Notes under the pieces: model-generated | What the model was told of the DNA's origin: nothing | The model's database searches: none | What the model saw: the letters and a program-made list of their open reading frames with translations, nothing else | NCBI GenBank assembly: GCA_017937485.1 | Contig: JAGBDN010000094.1 | Location: 1-64,000, forward strand | DNA length: 64,000 bases | Origin: Thermoguttaceae bacterium | Lineage (GTDB): Bacteria > Planctomycetota > Planctomycetia > Pirellulales > Thermoguttaceae | Direction of reading: 5' to 3' | Shown here: positions 48,001 through 57,086 of the stretch, in pieces | Position numbering within the stretch: the first letter of the stretch is position 1 | Layout: every line of letters starts with the position of its first letter | Position numbers and translations under genes: made by a program

Positions 48001-51000
48001 TCATTTTTTCGACGGCGTTTTCGGCGCGTCGGCTTTTTTCGCGTCGGTTTCGTCGATCGGGGCGTCGCCGAAGAGATCGCCGCTGAAGAAGTCGTCTCCT
48101 TCTTGGTCGTTCTTTTCGAGCGTTTCGTCGTCGAGGACGCGCGGGCCGAGGTCGAACGGTTCGTCGGCGTCGGTCGACTCGGCGTTTTCTTCCGAATTTT
48201 CCGCGTCTTTCGGTTCTTCCGCTTTTTCCGACGAAGGCGACGTTCGAACGGTAATTGTCGGCGCGAGCGGGTCGGCGGCGTCTTCGGCCGAGTCGGCGTT
48301 TTCGGCTCCGTCGGCGTCGATTTCGAGTTCGGACGCGTTCGGGTCGGCTCCGGTTCCGGCGGCGGGGGCGTTCGGATCGACGCCGATGGCGGCGCCGGCT
48401 TCGGACGCGGCGTTCGGGTCGGCGCCGTTTTCCGCGTTCGGCTTCTTCGCGGCGTCGGCTTCCGCTTGCAGTTTTTTCAGCTCGTCGGCGGAGAGGGCTT
48501 CGCCGGAGTCGATCAGGAGGTAGCCGGCCCACCAGAACGGAAGCGCGTAACTCGGCGCGGCTTCGGAGCGACCCGGCGTTTTGAGGCGCGGTTCTTCGTC
48601 GAGGACGACGTCGCGTTTCATCAAGGCGAGGACGGCGCGTTTCCAAGCGTCCGCGACCGGCTCCGACTCGTAATTTTTGAGGAAGTCGGTCGACAGGTCG
48701 AACGCCGAGCGTCCGCCGGTTCGCCAACGGCTCAGCAACATCGCGTCGGCCCCGGTCGACTGCGCCGCGAGAATCGAGAGGAAAAGTTCCGAACCGTCGC
48801 CGCCGTTTTTGAGCGCGTTTTCCGCCGGCGAGCGGAACGCCGGGAGAACGAGCAAGCGCGGCGCGCCCCAAGGCGCCGGAATCCAATCGGCGACGCCGTG
48901 TCCGCGTCGAGCGTCGCTCGGAACGACCGGCGCCCAGTTCCAACCGTCCGCGACGATTTCGTCGAAAACGACGAGACGGCGCAAACGGGTCGCGTAAAGG
49001 GAGCCCGGGACGGCTTTCAGCGCGCCGCGACGGAGTCCTTCGGTCTTCGAAACCGCTTGCGAAAGACGGTCGAACGCCGCGTCGGTCGTTTCTTTCGTTT
49101 CTTTCGGGAACGTTTCGCCGAGGAGAACGGTCGTGTCGACGAAGGCGTTGCGTCCGAAGGCGTTCGGGAGCGCGAGCGCGACGGTCGCGGAGTAGCGAAT
49201 CGTCAAATCTTGCGCTTGAATCATTGGGATTAGCGTCGCTTCGTAAGCGTCGAGTTCTTCGCGTTCGCGAGCGGAGCGGCTGCGGCGGCGCGGTTTCGAC
49301 TCGTCGGTCGTTTCGGCGTCGGCCGCTTTCGGCGCGGTCGTTTTTTGCGGTTTCGACGCGGTTTTTTTCGGGGCTTGCGGCTCGACGTCGGCGTCGGTCG
49401 TTTCGGCGGTTTCGTCGAGCGAGTAAGCGGCGTCGAGGTCGTCCGTTTCGGCGTTTTCCGCGTCGTCGGCGTCCGTTTGCGCCGTTTCCGCTTCCGTTTC
49501 TTCGTCGACCGTCGCGGCGGCGGCCGGGAGGCAAAGCGCTTCGAACGGCAGGTACCAAAGGACGGAGTCCGGAACGACGACGAGTTTCGAGAAGACGACG
49601 TTGAACCGCTCCGCTTCGACGTCGGACGCGCCGAGAACGATTTCGCGGAGCTTGGCGCCTTGCGACTTCCAGCGCGCTTCGTTCAGGTCCGCCGAAACGA
49701 CTTGACGCGTTCCTTCGACGCAACCGAGCGAGCGGAGGAAGGCTGAAACGGCGGCGCCGACGCGGTCGGTCGGGCCGACGCGCCAAGAGTCGAGGCAGTT
49801 TTTGCCGATCATGAAGCCGAACGTTTCTCCTTCCGCGTCGAGGAACGACAAAATCGCCGTGTCTTCCGGGAGGCGTTTTTGAACGTCTTCGGCGCTAAGG
49901 GACGGCGGGAAAACGTTCGGAACGTAATCGCGTCCGGCGACGACGCAACGGAACGCGACTTCTTGCTCTTTCGAGAGTTTGTCGAGGCGAACGAAGAGTT
50001 GCGTTTGTTGGTCGCGACCGGCGGCGTCGCGGGGGACGGTCGGGAGCGCGTTCAGCGCCGCGGCGACTTCTTTCGACCCCTTCAAGGACGCTTCGAGCGC
50101 CGGGTATTGAAGGAGGAGCGTTTGTCGCGCCGTTTGGTTCGCCGTCGTCAAAAGCGCGTCGTCCGCCGTCAAGAGGTAGCGGAGCGAAACCAAGCGACCG
50201 CCGTACTTTTGCGTCGCGTAAAAGCGTTCGCGGCGGATGCGCTCGGCGACTTCGAACGCTTTGTCTTTGAGGTCGCGTTCGAAGAGGAGGCGGAACCAAC
50301 GCTCGTAAGCCTCGGGGGGCGCGATCGAGCGAATCGCGATCGACTCGGTCGGGCGGAAACCCCAGTCGACGGCGGTCGGTTCGCGAAGGAGAACGGCGTA
50401 AAGGTCGGCGGCGTTGCGCGGCGTAACCGGGCCGTTCGAGGTCAGCCCGCCCGCGACGTAACGGTCGAGACGGCGGAGCTGGAGCGCCCAAGTCGAACGA
50501 AGACGCTCGCCCTCGACGACGTTTTTAAGGGCCGCGTCTCCGGCGGCGACGTCGCCGGAAGAGTAATGGAGGAGCGCTTGCAGGTAGTTCCAACGGTCGG
50601 CGGCGCGACTCGTTCGGAGACCGCGACCGGTCGTCGCTTTCATCGTCGCGTTAAGGGCGCCGAGCGCGGAGGCGGCGGCCTTCGTTTGCCCGGCGGCGAA
50701 CAAATCTTCCGCGACTTCGAGCCCGAACGACGTCGATTGGAACGCCAACTTGTGCGACTTCGCCCAAAGGTAAGCGTTGCGCAAAACCGGGTCGGGGTCG
50801 CCGTTTCCGCCGGCGGCGCGGCGGGCGTTCGCGTAACGGCGGAGCGACTCTTCGACGAGCAAACGATCGCCGTAATGGAACGCGGAAATCGACGCTTCGT
50901 AGTAACACTCGGCGGCTTCGCGCGGCTTTTCGGCGGCGAGGTAAAGGTTCCCGAGTTCGTAAAGCGCGACGCCGGTGAACTGGTGGTCGTATTGACCGCC

Positions 51001-51831
51001 CATCAGGAGCGCTTCGCCGAGAACGCGGCGCGCGTCGTCGTCGCGACCGTTTTGAACGAGCGCGATCCCGAAGAGAACGTCGAGCCAAGTGATCGACCAA
51101 TGGTTCGGCGGAACGGAGCGTTTCGCGTAAAGGTTCAAAATTTCTTCGCTCTTCGGGTCGAACGGCGCGAGCGGGCCCAAAATTTCGCCGCGACGGCGCG
51201 TCGCGAGCATTGTGCAACGGATAATTTCGGCGGCGTCGATCGAAACGGCGCGTTGCTCCATCATCGCGCCCCCTTTTTTGAGGCGGTCTTGGGTGATTTT
51301 GTCGCCGACGACGATCGTCGCTTTAGGAGGGAAAACGCCGAGCGGAACGACGCGACGGCTCGCGCCCCAAGGAGACGCCGGTTTCGCGACCGTCGAAACG
51401 CCGCTCGCGTAAGTAACGCGGGAGAGCCATTTCGGATATTGCAACGCGAGCGCGAGCGCGGCGTTGTAATTTTTCAGCGCGTCGTCGAGTTCGCCCGCTT
51501 GGTAACAGGCTTCGCCGAGCATCGCGTAATAGCAAAGGGAGTCGAGCCATTGGTCGGTTCCGAGGCGAACGGCGTCGCGCAGTTCCTCTTGGTAAAAGAG
51601 CGCGGCTTTGGTGAAGTCGCCCTCTTCGATCAGTTTGACGCCGCGATAGTAACGGTCGGACGGAATCGGGCGAATATCGGCGCGACCGGCGGAACGGCTT
51701 CCGGTGCGAACCGGAGGCGAGCCGGGGCCGCGGCGCGGCGGCGCGGCGGTTTGCGCGAACGCGTCGGCCGACGCGGCGGCGAAAAGCGCGAAGATCGCGA
51801 CGAAGGAAAAGAAACGGCGAGAGCGCGACAT
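48001..51831 (-). CDS. Secreted TPR protein with a degenerate CHAT-like domain
   Basis: 1276 residues from ATG 51831. Signal peptide residues 1-~25 (RFFSFVAIFALFAAASADAFAQ). TPR-like helical repeats run from ~55 to ~480 (YYRGVKLIEEGDFTKAALFYQEELRDAV; LGEACYQAGELDDALKNYNAALALAL). From ~660 the layout follows CHAT domains: FLDAEGETFGFMIGKN, VVVPDSVLWYLPFEALCLP, then an Ala/Thr/Glu-rich insertion, then LLVLPAFRSPAENAL where active CHAT has the S-A-C-x-T motif, then ADAMLLSRWRTGG and PFWWAGYLLIDSGE. The catalytic Cys is replaced (LPAF), and only a weak GHG (RRGHGVADW) might stand for the His. The last ~170 residues are acidic and disordered, with repeated DPNA. It is probably a binding scaffold rather than a protease. 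Confidence 0.75.
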   Translation of the reverse strand: MSRSRRFFSFVAIFALFAAASADAFAQTAAPPRRGPGSPPVRTGSRSAGRADIRPIPSDRYYRGVKLIEEGDFTKAALFYQEELRDAVRLGTDQWLDSLCYYAMLGEACYQAGELDDALKNYNAALALALQYPKWLSRVTYASGVSTVAKPASPWGASRRVVPLGVFPPKATIVVGDKITQDRLKKGGAMMEQRAVSIDAAEIIRCTMLATRRRGEILGPLAPFDPKSEEILNLYAKRSVPPNHWSITWLDVLFGIALVQNGRDDDARRVLGEALLMGGQYDHQFTGVALYELGNLYLAAEKPREAAECYYEASISAFHYGDRLLVEESLRRYANARRAAGGNGDPDPVLRNAYLWAKSHKLAFQSTSFGLEVAEDLFAAGQTKAAASALGALNATMKATTGRGLRTSRAADRWNYLQALLHYSSGDVAAGDAALKNVVEGERLRSTWALQLRRLDRYVAGGLTSNGPVTPRNAADLYAVLLREPTAVDWGFRPTESIAIRSIAPPEAYERWFRLLFERDLKDKAFEVAERIRRERFYATQKYGGRLVSLRYLLTADDALLTTANQTARQTLLLQYPALEASLKGSKEVAAALNALPTVPRDAAGRDQQTQLFVRLDKLSKEQEVAFRCVVAGRDYVPNVFPPSLSAEDVQKRLPEDTAILSFLDAEGETFGFMIGKNCLDSWRVGPTDRVGAAVSAFLRSLGCVEGTRQVVSADLNEARWKSQGAKLREIVLGASDVEAERFNVVFSKLVVVPDSVLWYLPFEALCLPAAAATVDEETEAETAQTDADDAENAETDDLDAAYSLDETAETTDADVEPQAPKKTASKPQKTTAPKAADAETTDESKPRRRSRSAREREELDAYEATLIPMIQAQDLTIRYSATVALALPNAFGRNAFVDTTVLLGETFPKETKETTDAAFDRLSQAVSKTEGLRRGALKAVPGSLYATRLRRLVVFDEIVADGWNWAPVVPSDARRGHGVADWIPAPWGAPRLLVLPAFRSPAENALKNGGDGSELFLSILAAQSTGADAMLLSRWRTGGRSAFDLSTDFLKNYESEPVADAWKRAVLALMKRDVVLDEEPRLKTPGRSEAAPSYALPFWWAGYLLIDSGEALSADELKKLQAEADAAKKPNAENGADPNAASEAGAAIGVDPNAPAAGTGADPNASELEIDADGAENADSAEDAADPLAPTITVRTSPSSEKAEEPKDAENSEENAESTDADEPFDLGPRVLDDETLEKNDQEGDDFFSGDLFGDAPIDETDAKKADAPKTPSKK

Positions 51832-52119
51832 AGCGAGACTCCGATAAAATATTTTCTTGAACGACTTTTTATTTTCGTTTGATTTTGCAATCGACGGCGG
51901 CGACGAGACGCGGGCGCGGGCCGCCAATATAACTATAGTCGACAGTCGAGCGTTCGTCTCCGAACGAAATCGCGATTTTTGCAAAAAACGGGGCGCCGTC
52001 GACGCCGAGAAGAGCGGATAAACGGAAAAGGTAAAATAGGAAAGACGCAAGAAAGCGCGAAAACCGACGAACGAGCGCGGCTTGCGTCGGGCGTTCGTCG
52101 GTTTTCCGTCGGGGCGCGG

Positions 52120-53520
52120 TTAGTAACGGGCCGGAGCGTCGGGCGCGGCGGCGTTGAAGATCGCCGGGTCGTATTCGTCGCGATATTGGCGTTTCGGCGC
52201 GTAACCGCCGCGTTTGAGGACGTTTTCCGGCGAGTTCGGATCGTCGGCTTCCGAGGCGGCGTCGGCGACGCTCGGGACGGCGAGGTCGGGGAGCGCGATT
52301 CGACTGGGCCGCGGAAAGCGCGTCGTTTCGGGCGTTTCCTCCGCTTGCGCGTCGAAGAGACCGGCGAACGGGTTCGGGTTCGTCGGACGCGGAGGGGCGG
52401 GCGCGGCGCTTGCGGCGGCGTTCGGCGCGTCGACGCGGTCGTATCGGGAGACGGCGTTCGGGCGAAGCGTCGCGGCGGACGCGTCGCGAACGCGGCTTTG
52501 GCGGTGAACGTAACGCCCGAGTTTGCCGTCGCCGAGCGATTCGACCCAAGAGACGAACGTTTGGCAGTCTTGCGCCGACCAACGCCCTTCGCCGAACGGG
52601 TAAACGCGGTTTCCGTCGGCGTCGGCGACGACCGGATGGTTCAAAATCGGGCTCTGCGCCGGATCGTTAAAATCGATAAAATCGAACGTTTCGCGCAAAT
52701 TGAAGTAAAGGGCGAGGCGCGCTTGGGCTCCGACCGCTTTCGGGCGAACGCGGAACGCCGAGTTCGGGTTCGAACCGTCGTGGCAACCGGCGGTCGCGCA
52801 ACGCTTTTGGAGAATCGGCTGCGCGCGGCGAGCGAAGCGGTCGAACGCGGAAAGGGGGAGTTCTTTCGCCCAACGTTCGATTTCGGCGATTTCCGGATCG
52901 CTCGACGGCGTCGGCGACTTCGAGCGCGGCGTCGCGGCGGAGGAAGAAGCGGAAGCGGCGGCGCTCGTTTGAGCGGCGGAGGCGCGCCATTTCTCTATTT
53001 GACGCAATTCCTCCAATTTGGCGGAGACGACGCGGCGTTCGCCGTCGGAAAGCGGCTCGGCGAGCTTCGTTTCGAGGAGCGCGATCGCTTGCGGCGCGAG
53101 TTGACGGCGGTTCGCCCAATCGGCTAAACGAAGCGTTTCGTTGACGTCTTCGAGGCGCGTTCGGCTCTTTTTGAACGCGAAAACGTCGTCGCGACTCCCG
53201 CCGATAAACTGAACGTCGAGTTTCGAAACGGAGACGCCGCCGCCGTCGAGAAGCTCGATCGAAAAGACGTCGCCTCGGTCGCGAACGACGCCGACGTGAA
53301 CGACGTCCAAGCGCGTTAAGACGAAGCGCGTCGGTTCGGAAACCGCCGGAGCGTCGGGCGTTTGCGCCGTCGAAACGGGCGGAGCGAGCGGCGTTTGCGT
53401 CGACGCGTCGGAGGCGAAAAGGGGCGAAACAAGCGTCGCGAACAAAACGCCGGCGCCGAGCGCCGAACGGCGCGAGCGGAGCGGGCGAACGAAAAACGAA
53501 AAGGTTGGGCGCGGCGTCAT
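52120..53520 (-). CDS. Secreted cytochrome-like protein with a CX4CH motif
   Basis: 466 residues, ATG 53520. An Arg-rich start plus a hydrophobic core (SALGAGVLFATLVSPLFA) forms the signal peptide. After a beta-rich region (RFVLTRLDVVHVGVVRDRGDVFSIELLDGGG) and a low-complexity Ala/Ser linker, the segment FARRAQPILQKRCATAGCHDGSNPNSAFRV (about residue 240) carries C-x4-C-H. This resembles the CNxGxCH-type motif of planctomycete cytochrome-like proteins rather than the standard CxxCH. ILNHPVV and a closing DCQTFVSWVESL are also typical of those families, which pair with DUF1549/DUF1553-type proteins. Covalent heme binding is unproven. It lies between two other exported proteins on the same strand. 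Confidence 0.72.
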   Translation of the reverse strand: MTPRPTFSFFVRPLRSRRSALGAGVLFATLVSPLFASDASTQTPLAPPVSTAQTPDAPAVSEPTRFVLTRLDVVHVGVVRDRGDVFSIELLDGGGVSVSKLDVQFIGGSRDDVFAFKKSRTRLEDVNETLRLADWANRRQLAPQAIALLETKLAEPLSDGERRVVSAKLEELRQIEKWRASAAQTSAAASASSSAATPRSKSPTPSSDPEIAEIERWAKELPLSAFDRFARRAQPILQKRCATAGCHDGSNPNSAFRVRPKAVGAQARLALYFNLRETFDFIDFNDPAQSPILNHPVVADADGNRVYPFGEGRWSAQDCQTFVSWVESLGDGKLGRYVHRQSRVRDASAATLRPNAVSRYDRVDAPNAAASAAPAPPRPTNPNPFAGLFDAQAEETPETTRFPRPSRIALPDLAVPSVADAASEADDPNSPENVLKRGGYAPKRQYRDEYDPAIFNAAAPDAPARY

Positions 53521-53683
53521 CGGTCGATTAAGCGGGCGTCGCGGGGACGTCCGGCGTTGAAAAAAAGGAAAAAGGACGATTAAAGGAAAAAACGGTCGGG
53601 GGTTCTGTTAACATTGGGGTTCCGTTGGAAATGGAACGGGATTTGGCGGCGGAACGCGAAAGTCGGCGTCGACGTCGGCGCGG

Positions 53684-56599
53684 TTAGCGTCGCGGGCGAT
53701 TTCGCGGTTCGACGCGCCAAGCGGAAACTTTCTCCGCGTCGGCGATAATTAGGCGCGGAACGCCGTTCCAACGGGCGACGCAAACGCCGGAAATTTCGGC
53801 TCCGTATTGAAAAACGTCGAACGGTTCGCCGGTCGCGCGGAAGAAGCGAACGACGCCGTTCGGGGACGCGACCAACCATTCGTCGACGCCGTCGCCGTCG
53901 ACGTCGCCGGAAACGACGCGCTCCATTTGTCCGCTTTCCTCCCAATCGATCGGCGTCTTCCAAAGGGTCGAACCGTCCGCGCCTAAGCCGACGAAATACG
54001 CGCCTTTAGGGTTCTCGTTTTCGACGATCGCGACGACGTTCGACTCGCCGTTCGGCGCGTCGGAAACGGCGAACCAAACGAAGGAGCCGCCGTCTTCGGC
54101 GCGGTATTCGGCGAGGCGTTCTCCGGTCGCCGCGTCGTTTTCGACGATCGAGCCGACGAGCCCTTGCGACCGCGTCGTCGCCAACAACGTTTGACGCGGC
54201 GTCGCGTTCGGACGATAACGGACGCCGAGCCGGTAAGGTTCGAGGACGCTTTCGTCTTTCCAACGGATTTTCGGACGCTCCGACTCGACGACGTAAAGTC
54301 CGCGCGGCGTCGGAGCGGTCGAGGAGGGCGCGCCGACGAGTCCGAGCGCGAGTTCCGGCGTCCCGTCGCCGTCCGCGTCGAGGAAGCGAGCGTCGCCGAC
54401 CCGTTGATTTTGGAGCTTGCCGAAGTCGAGCGTTCCGAGGTCGTTGAAGTTTTCGTCGAAGCGGTGCGCTTTTTGCGATTGCAAACGAGACGACGCGACG
54501 TAATAACGCCGCCCGCCGTCGAAGCGAATCGTTCGAACGAAGGAAATCGGTTCGCCGACCGCCGCGGCCGGGGTCGTTTTGCGGACGAGGCGGCCTTGCG
54601 CGGTTAACAGGGCGAGCGCGTTGCCGTCGCAGGGGACGATTAAAAGGTCGCCCGGGAGCGCGTCGGCGACGGCCAACGGGACGAACGCGTCGGGGGGCGT
54701 CTCCGGTTGAGACGCGTTCGATCGGGGGGGCGCGACGCGTTCGGCGGTCGCGGCGTCGTTGGGGGCGTCGGAAGCGTTTTCGTCGTCGGGAAGGCGTTTG
54801 AAAGCGCGGGCGGCGTCGAAATCGGGGTCGGACGCGGAGACGGCCAACGGGTTCGTCGGCGCGTAAAGTTCGTCGAAACGCCAAATTTCGCGCAGTTCGA
54901 ACGTTTTCGGGTAACGGCGCGGCGGAATCGAGGCGGGCGTCGGCTCGCGTTGTTCGGACGCGACGCGGTAACGGTCGTTGGCGTCGGCGGCTTCGAGCGA
55001 CTCGACGAAGCGTTTGACGGCGGCGTAATGCGCGTTGAAGTCGTCGTTGTAAAGGTCGCCGCCGTCGAGCGCGCGAACGAGGAGCCGTTGGAGCGCGACG
55101 AACGAAATCGGTTCGCGAACGTATTTTTGAACGACGCCGCGTTCGTCGAGGAGCGCGAAAGACGGAACGTCCGGCGCCGGAAAATCGAATTCGCGAAGGG
55201 CGGCGCGGTCGAGGCGAAAGAGCGGAGCGGTCGCGCTTTTGGTTCCGTATTCGGCGCGAACCGCGTCGTCCGATTTTTCCGCCGAGTCGAAATTGACGGC
55301 GAAGAACGCGAGTCGGGCGTCGGCGGCGTTGTATTGGGCGGCTTGCTCGAATTCTCGAAGCGCGCTTCCGGAGAGCGAACCGGCGTTCGGCGCGTCGGCG
55401 GTCGAAGAGCCCCAAAAACAGACGAGCGTTTTCTTGCCGTCGTTGCGCGGGCCGCCGAGCGTCGCGTCGGAGAAGCCGGAGACGAGCGAGCGAACGCGAA
55501 CCGCCGGGAAGGAGCGACCGAGCGCCGACAATTCCGGCGGCAAAAAGCGGTCGACGACGCGAACGGCGGGCGTTTCGGCGTCGACGTTTTCGCCGTTGTT
55601 TTCCGCGTCGACGAGCGTTGCGTCGACGTTCGGGCGGGGCGAGACGTTCGGTTCGTTCGGGCGGCGCGGCGGTTCGCGGAAGCGGGACAAGTCGGTCGGC
55701 GCGACGTCGGAAAGAATTTGGTTCGGAAATTCCAAACGCAGCTCCGCGACGCGGTCGACTTCCTTCGGAACGGAAACCTGTTCGAGCGGGAACTCGAAAC
55801 GGACGAGCCCTTTCGTTTTGCGGTCGAGCCAAAGGACGCGGACGCCCCCTTCGGCGTCGATTTCGACGCGGTCGCAAGCGACGAGCGTTTCGGCGCCGGT
55901 CGCCTCGTCGACGAAACGGAGGTATTCCGGACGCAGAAGCCGGGCGCGCGCGCCCTCCGGAACGAGCGTTCGGAGCGGATCTTCCGCCAAGGTCAAAATC
56001 GCCTGCGGCGGCGCCCAAAAAACGCTCGGCGAGACGCGCAAGTCCATCGCCTTCGCAAGTTCCGAATCCGGGTAAAGCTCCTTAATCGACGTCAGCAACA
56101 GCGGCGCCGGGAGTTCGAGCCGTCGACCGGCGCGGGCTTCGTCGAGGATTTCGGCGCGAATCGTTTCGCCGTCCGACCAAAGGACGCCGGAGCCGACTTC
56201 CATTCGAACGAAATTCGGTTTCGCGAACGCGAAGGAACAGGGGACGCGGAGCGTTCGGCGGTCGCGTCCTTGACCGTCGAAGTCGCAAACGAGTTCGAAA
56301 TAAGCGTCGTCGGCGTAAAATTTGGCGTTCGCGTAAGCGTCGACGGTCGCGCGGAGCGCCGCGGCGGCGGTTAATCCCGGAATTTCCGGCGGACGTTCTC
56401 CGGTCGGCGTCGTTAACGTTCCGTTCGACGGCGCCGTCGTTTCGGCGGTTTCGGCTTTTCGTCCCCAGCGTTCGCGCCAACGCTCGCGACGGCGTTCGCA
56501 ACCGGCGCAAAGGAGCGCGACGACGAGAAGCGCGACGAGCGTCGACGTCGCCGAGGCGAACGTTCGCTTTTTTCGCGTCGTTTCTTCGTTGAATCGCAT
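53684..56599 (-). CDS. Lipoprotein with a cysteine-less redoxin-like domain and FG-GAP/VCBS repeats
   Basis: 971 residues. Signal peptide with the lipobox LCAGC (Cys near 34). Residues ~75-320 are beta-rich (KFYADDAYFELVCDFDGQGRDRRTLRVPCSF), recalling outer-membrane lipoprotein-sorting-like folds. Residues ~365-545 look like a thioredoxin/redoxin (KTLVCFWGSSTADAPNAGS..., FFAVNFDS, DVPSFALLDERGVVQKYV), but the WCxxC active site is absent, so no thiol redox activity is expected. The final ~300 residues carry FG-GAP-like calcium-binding loops (LDADGDGTPELALG and GDVDGDGVDEWLVASPNG) that suggest a beta-propeller. It is probably an envelope protein that binds partners or polysaccharide. It heads a run of three large exported proteins on the minus strand. 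Confidence 0.75.
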   Translation of the reverse strand: MRFNEETTRKKRTFASATSTLVALLVVALLCAGCERRRERWRERWGRKAETAETTAPSNGTLTTPTGERPPEIPGLTAAAALRATVDAYANAKFYADDAYFELVCDFDGQGRDRRTLRVPCSFAFAKPNFVRMEVGSGVLWSDGETIRAEILDEARAGRRLELPAPLLLTSIKELYPDSELAKAMDLRVSPSVFWAPPQAILTLAEDPLRTLVPEGARARLLRPEYLRFVDEATGAETLVACDRVEIDAEGGVRVLWLDRKTKGLVRFEFPLEQVSVPKEVDRVAELRLEFPNQILSDVAPTDLSRFREPPRRPNEPNVSPRPNVDATLVDAENNGENVDAETPAVRVVDRFLPPELSALGRSFPAVRVRSLVSGFSDATLGGPRNDGKKTLVCFWGSSTADAPNAGSLSGSALREFEQAAQYNAADARLAFFAVNFDSAEKSDDAVRAEYGTKSATAPLFRLDRAALREFDFPAPDVPSFALLDERGVVQKYVREPISFVALQRLLVRALDGGDLYNDDFNAHYAAVKRFVESLEAADANDRYRVASEQREPTPASIPPRRYPKTFELREIWRFDELYAPTNPLAVSASDPDFDAARAFKRLPDDENASDAPNDAATAERVAPPRSNASQPETPPDAFVPLAVADALPGDLLIVPCDGNALALLTAQGRLVRKTTPAAAVGEPISFVRTIRFDGGRRYYVASSRLQSQKAHRFDENFNDLGTLDFGKLQNQRVGDARFLDADGDGTPELALGLVGAPSSTAPTPRGLYVVESERPKIRWKDESVLEPYRLGVRYRPNATPRQTLLATTRSQGLVGSIVENDAATGERLAEYRAEDGGSFVWFAVSDAPNGESNVVAIVENENPKGAYFVGLGADGSTLWKTPIDWEESGQMERVVSGDVDGDGVDEWLVASPNGVVRFFRATGEPFDVFQYGAEISGVCVARWNGVPRLIIADAEKVSAWRVEPRNRPRR

Positions 56600-57086
56600 C
56601 GTCGTTCCTTTCTTGCGCCGTCGTCGATTTGCGGGGAGGGGGCGAGCGTCGCGGCCCGGGCGGAGCGCGACGCTTTAACGAGTAATATAAACGTATTTTG
56701 CTTTTGAGGGCAAGAGCGTTTTCGGAAGATTTTGGCGCGTCGGCGTCGGCGCGACCGACGTCGAAGGCCGAGTTAGACGAGGCGAAGTGAACGACGCGCT
56801 TTTCTGTCTTGCGTAGAGCGCCTAAATTAACGCGGCGAAGCGGACGGTCGCGATTTTTTTTCGAGAACTGTGAAAAATCGACGGCGCCGCGATTGCAATT
56901 TTCCGACGTCGCGGTTATACTAAGAGTCAAACGGAAACGAACGGCGCGTTTCGACGCTTCCGCTTTCGTCTTCGCGGTTTCGGAGCGTTTCGGCTCTTGG
57001 CGAAGCGAAGAGCGCGGAGAGCGGCGTTTGCCGCGCCGTCGAGTTTTTCCCCCGATTTCCTCCCCTTAATTAATAAGGACGAAAAA
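56600..57086. other. Divergent control region
   Basis: This lies between the FG-GAP lipoprotein (minus) and the first DUF1080 gene (plus). It holds the promoter at 56893-56921 and a ~160-base leader ending in a near-palindromic CCTTAATTAATAAGG overlapping the ribosome-binding site of the DUF1080 gene. No gene seen. Confidence 0.5.
56893..56921 (+). promoter_or_regulatory. Promoter of the two-domain DUF1080 gene
   Basis: TTGCAA (56893-56898), a 17-base spacer and TATACT (56916-56921). Confidence 0.7.

Noticed and set aside
49879..51882. A 667-codon plus-strand frame opposite the TPR/CHAT gene
   Set aside because: Shadow frame: Arg/Val/Gly-rich with no conserved segment.
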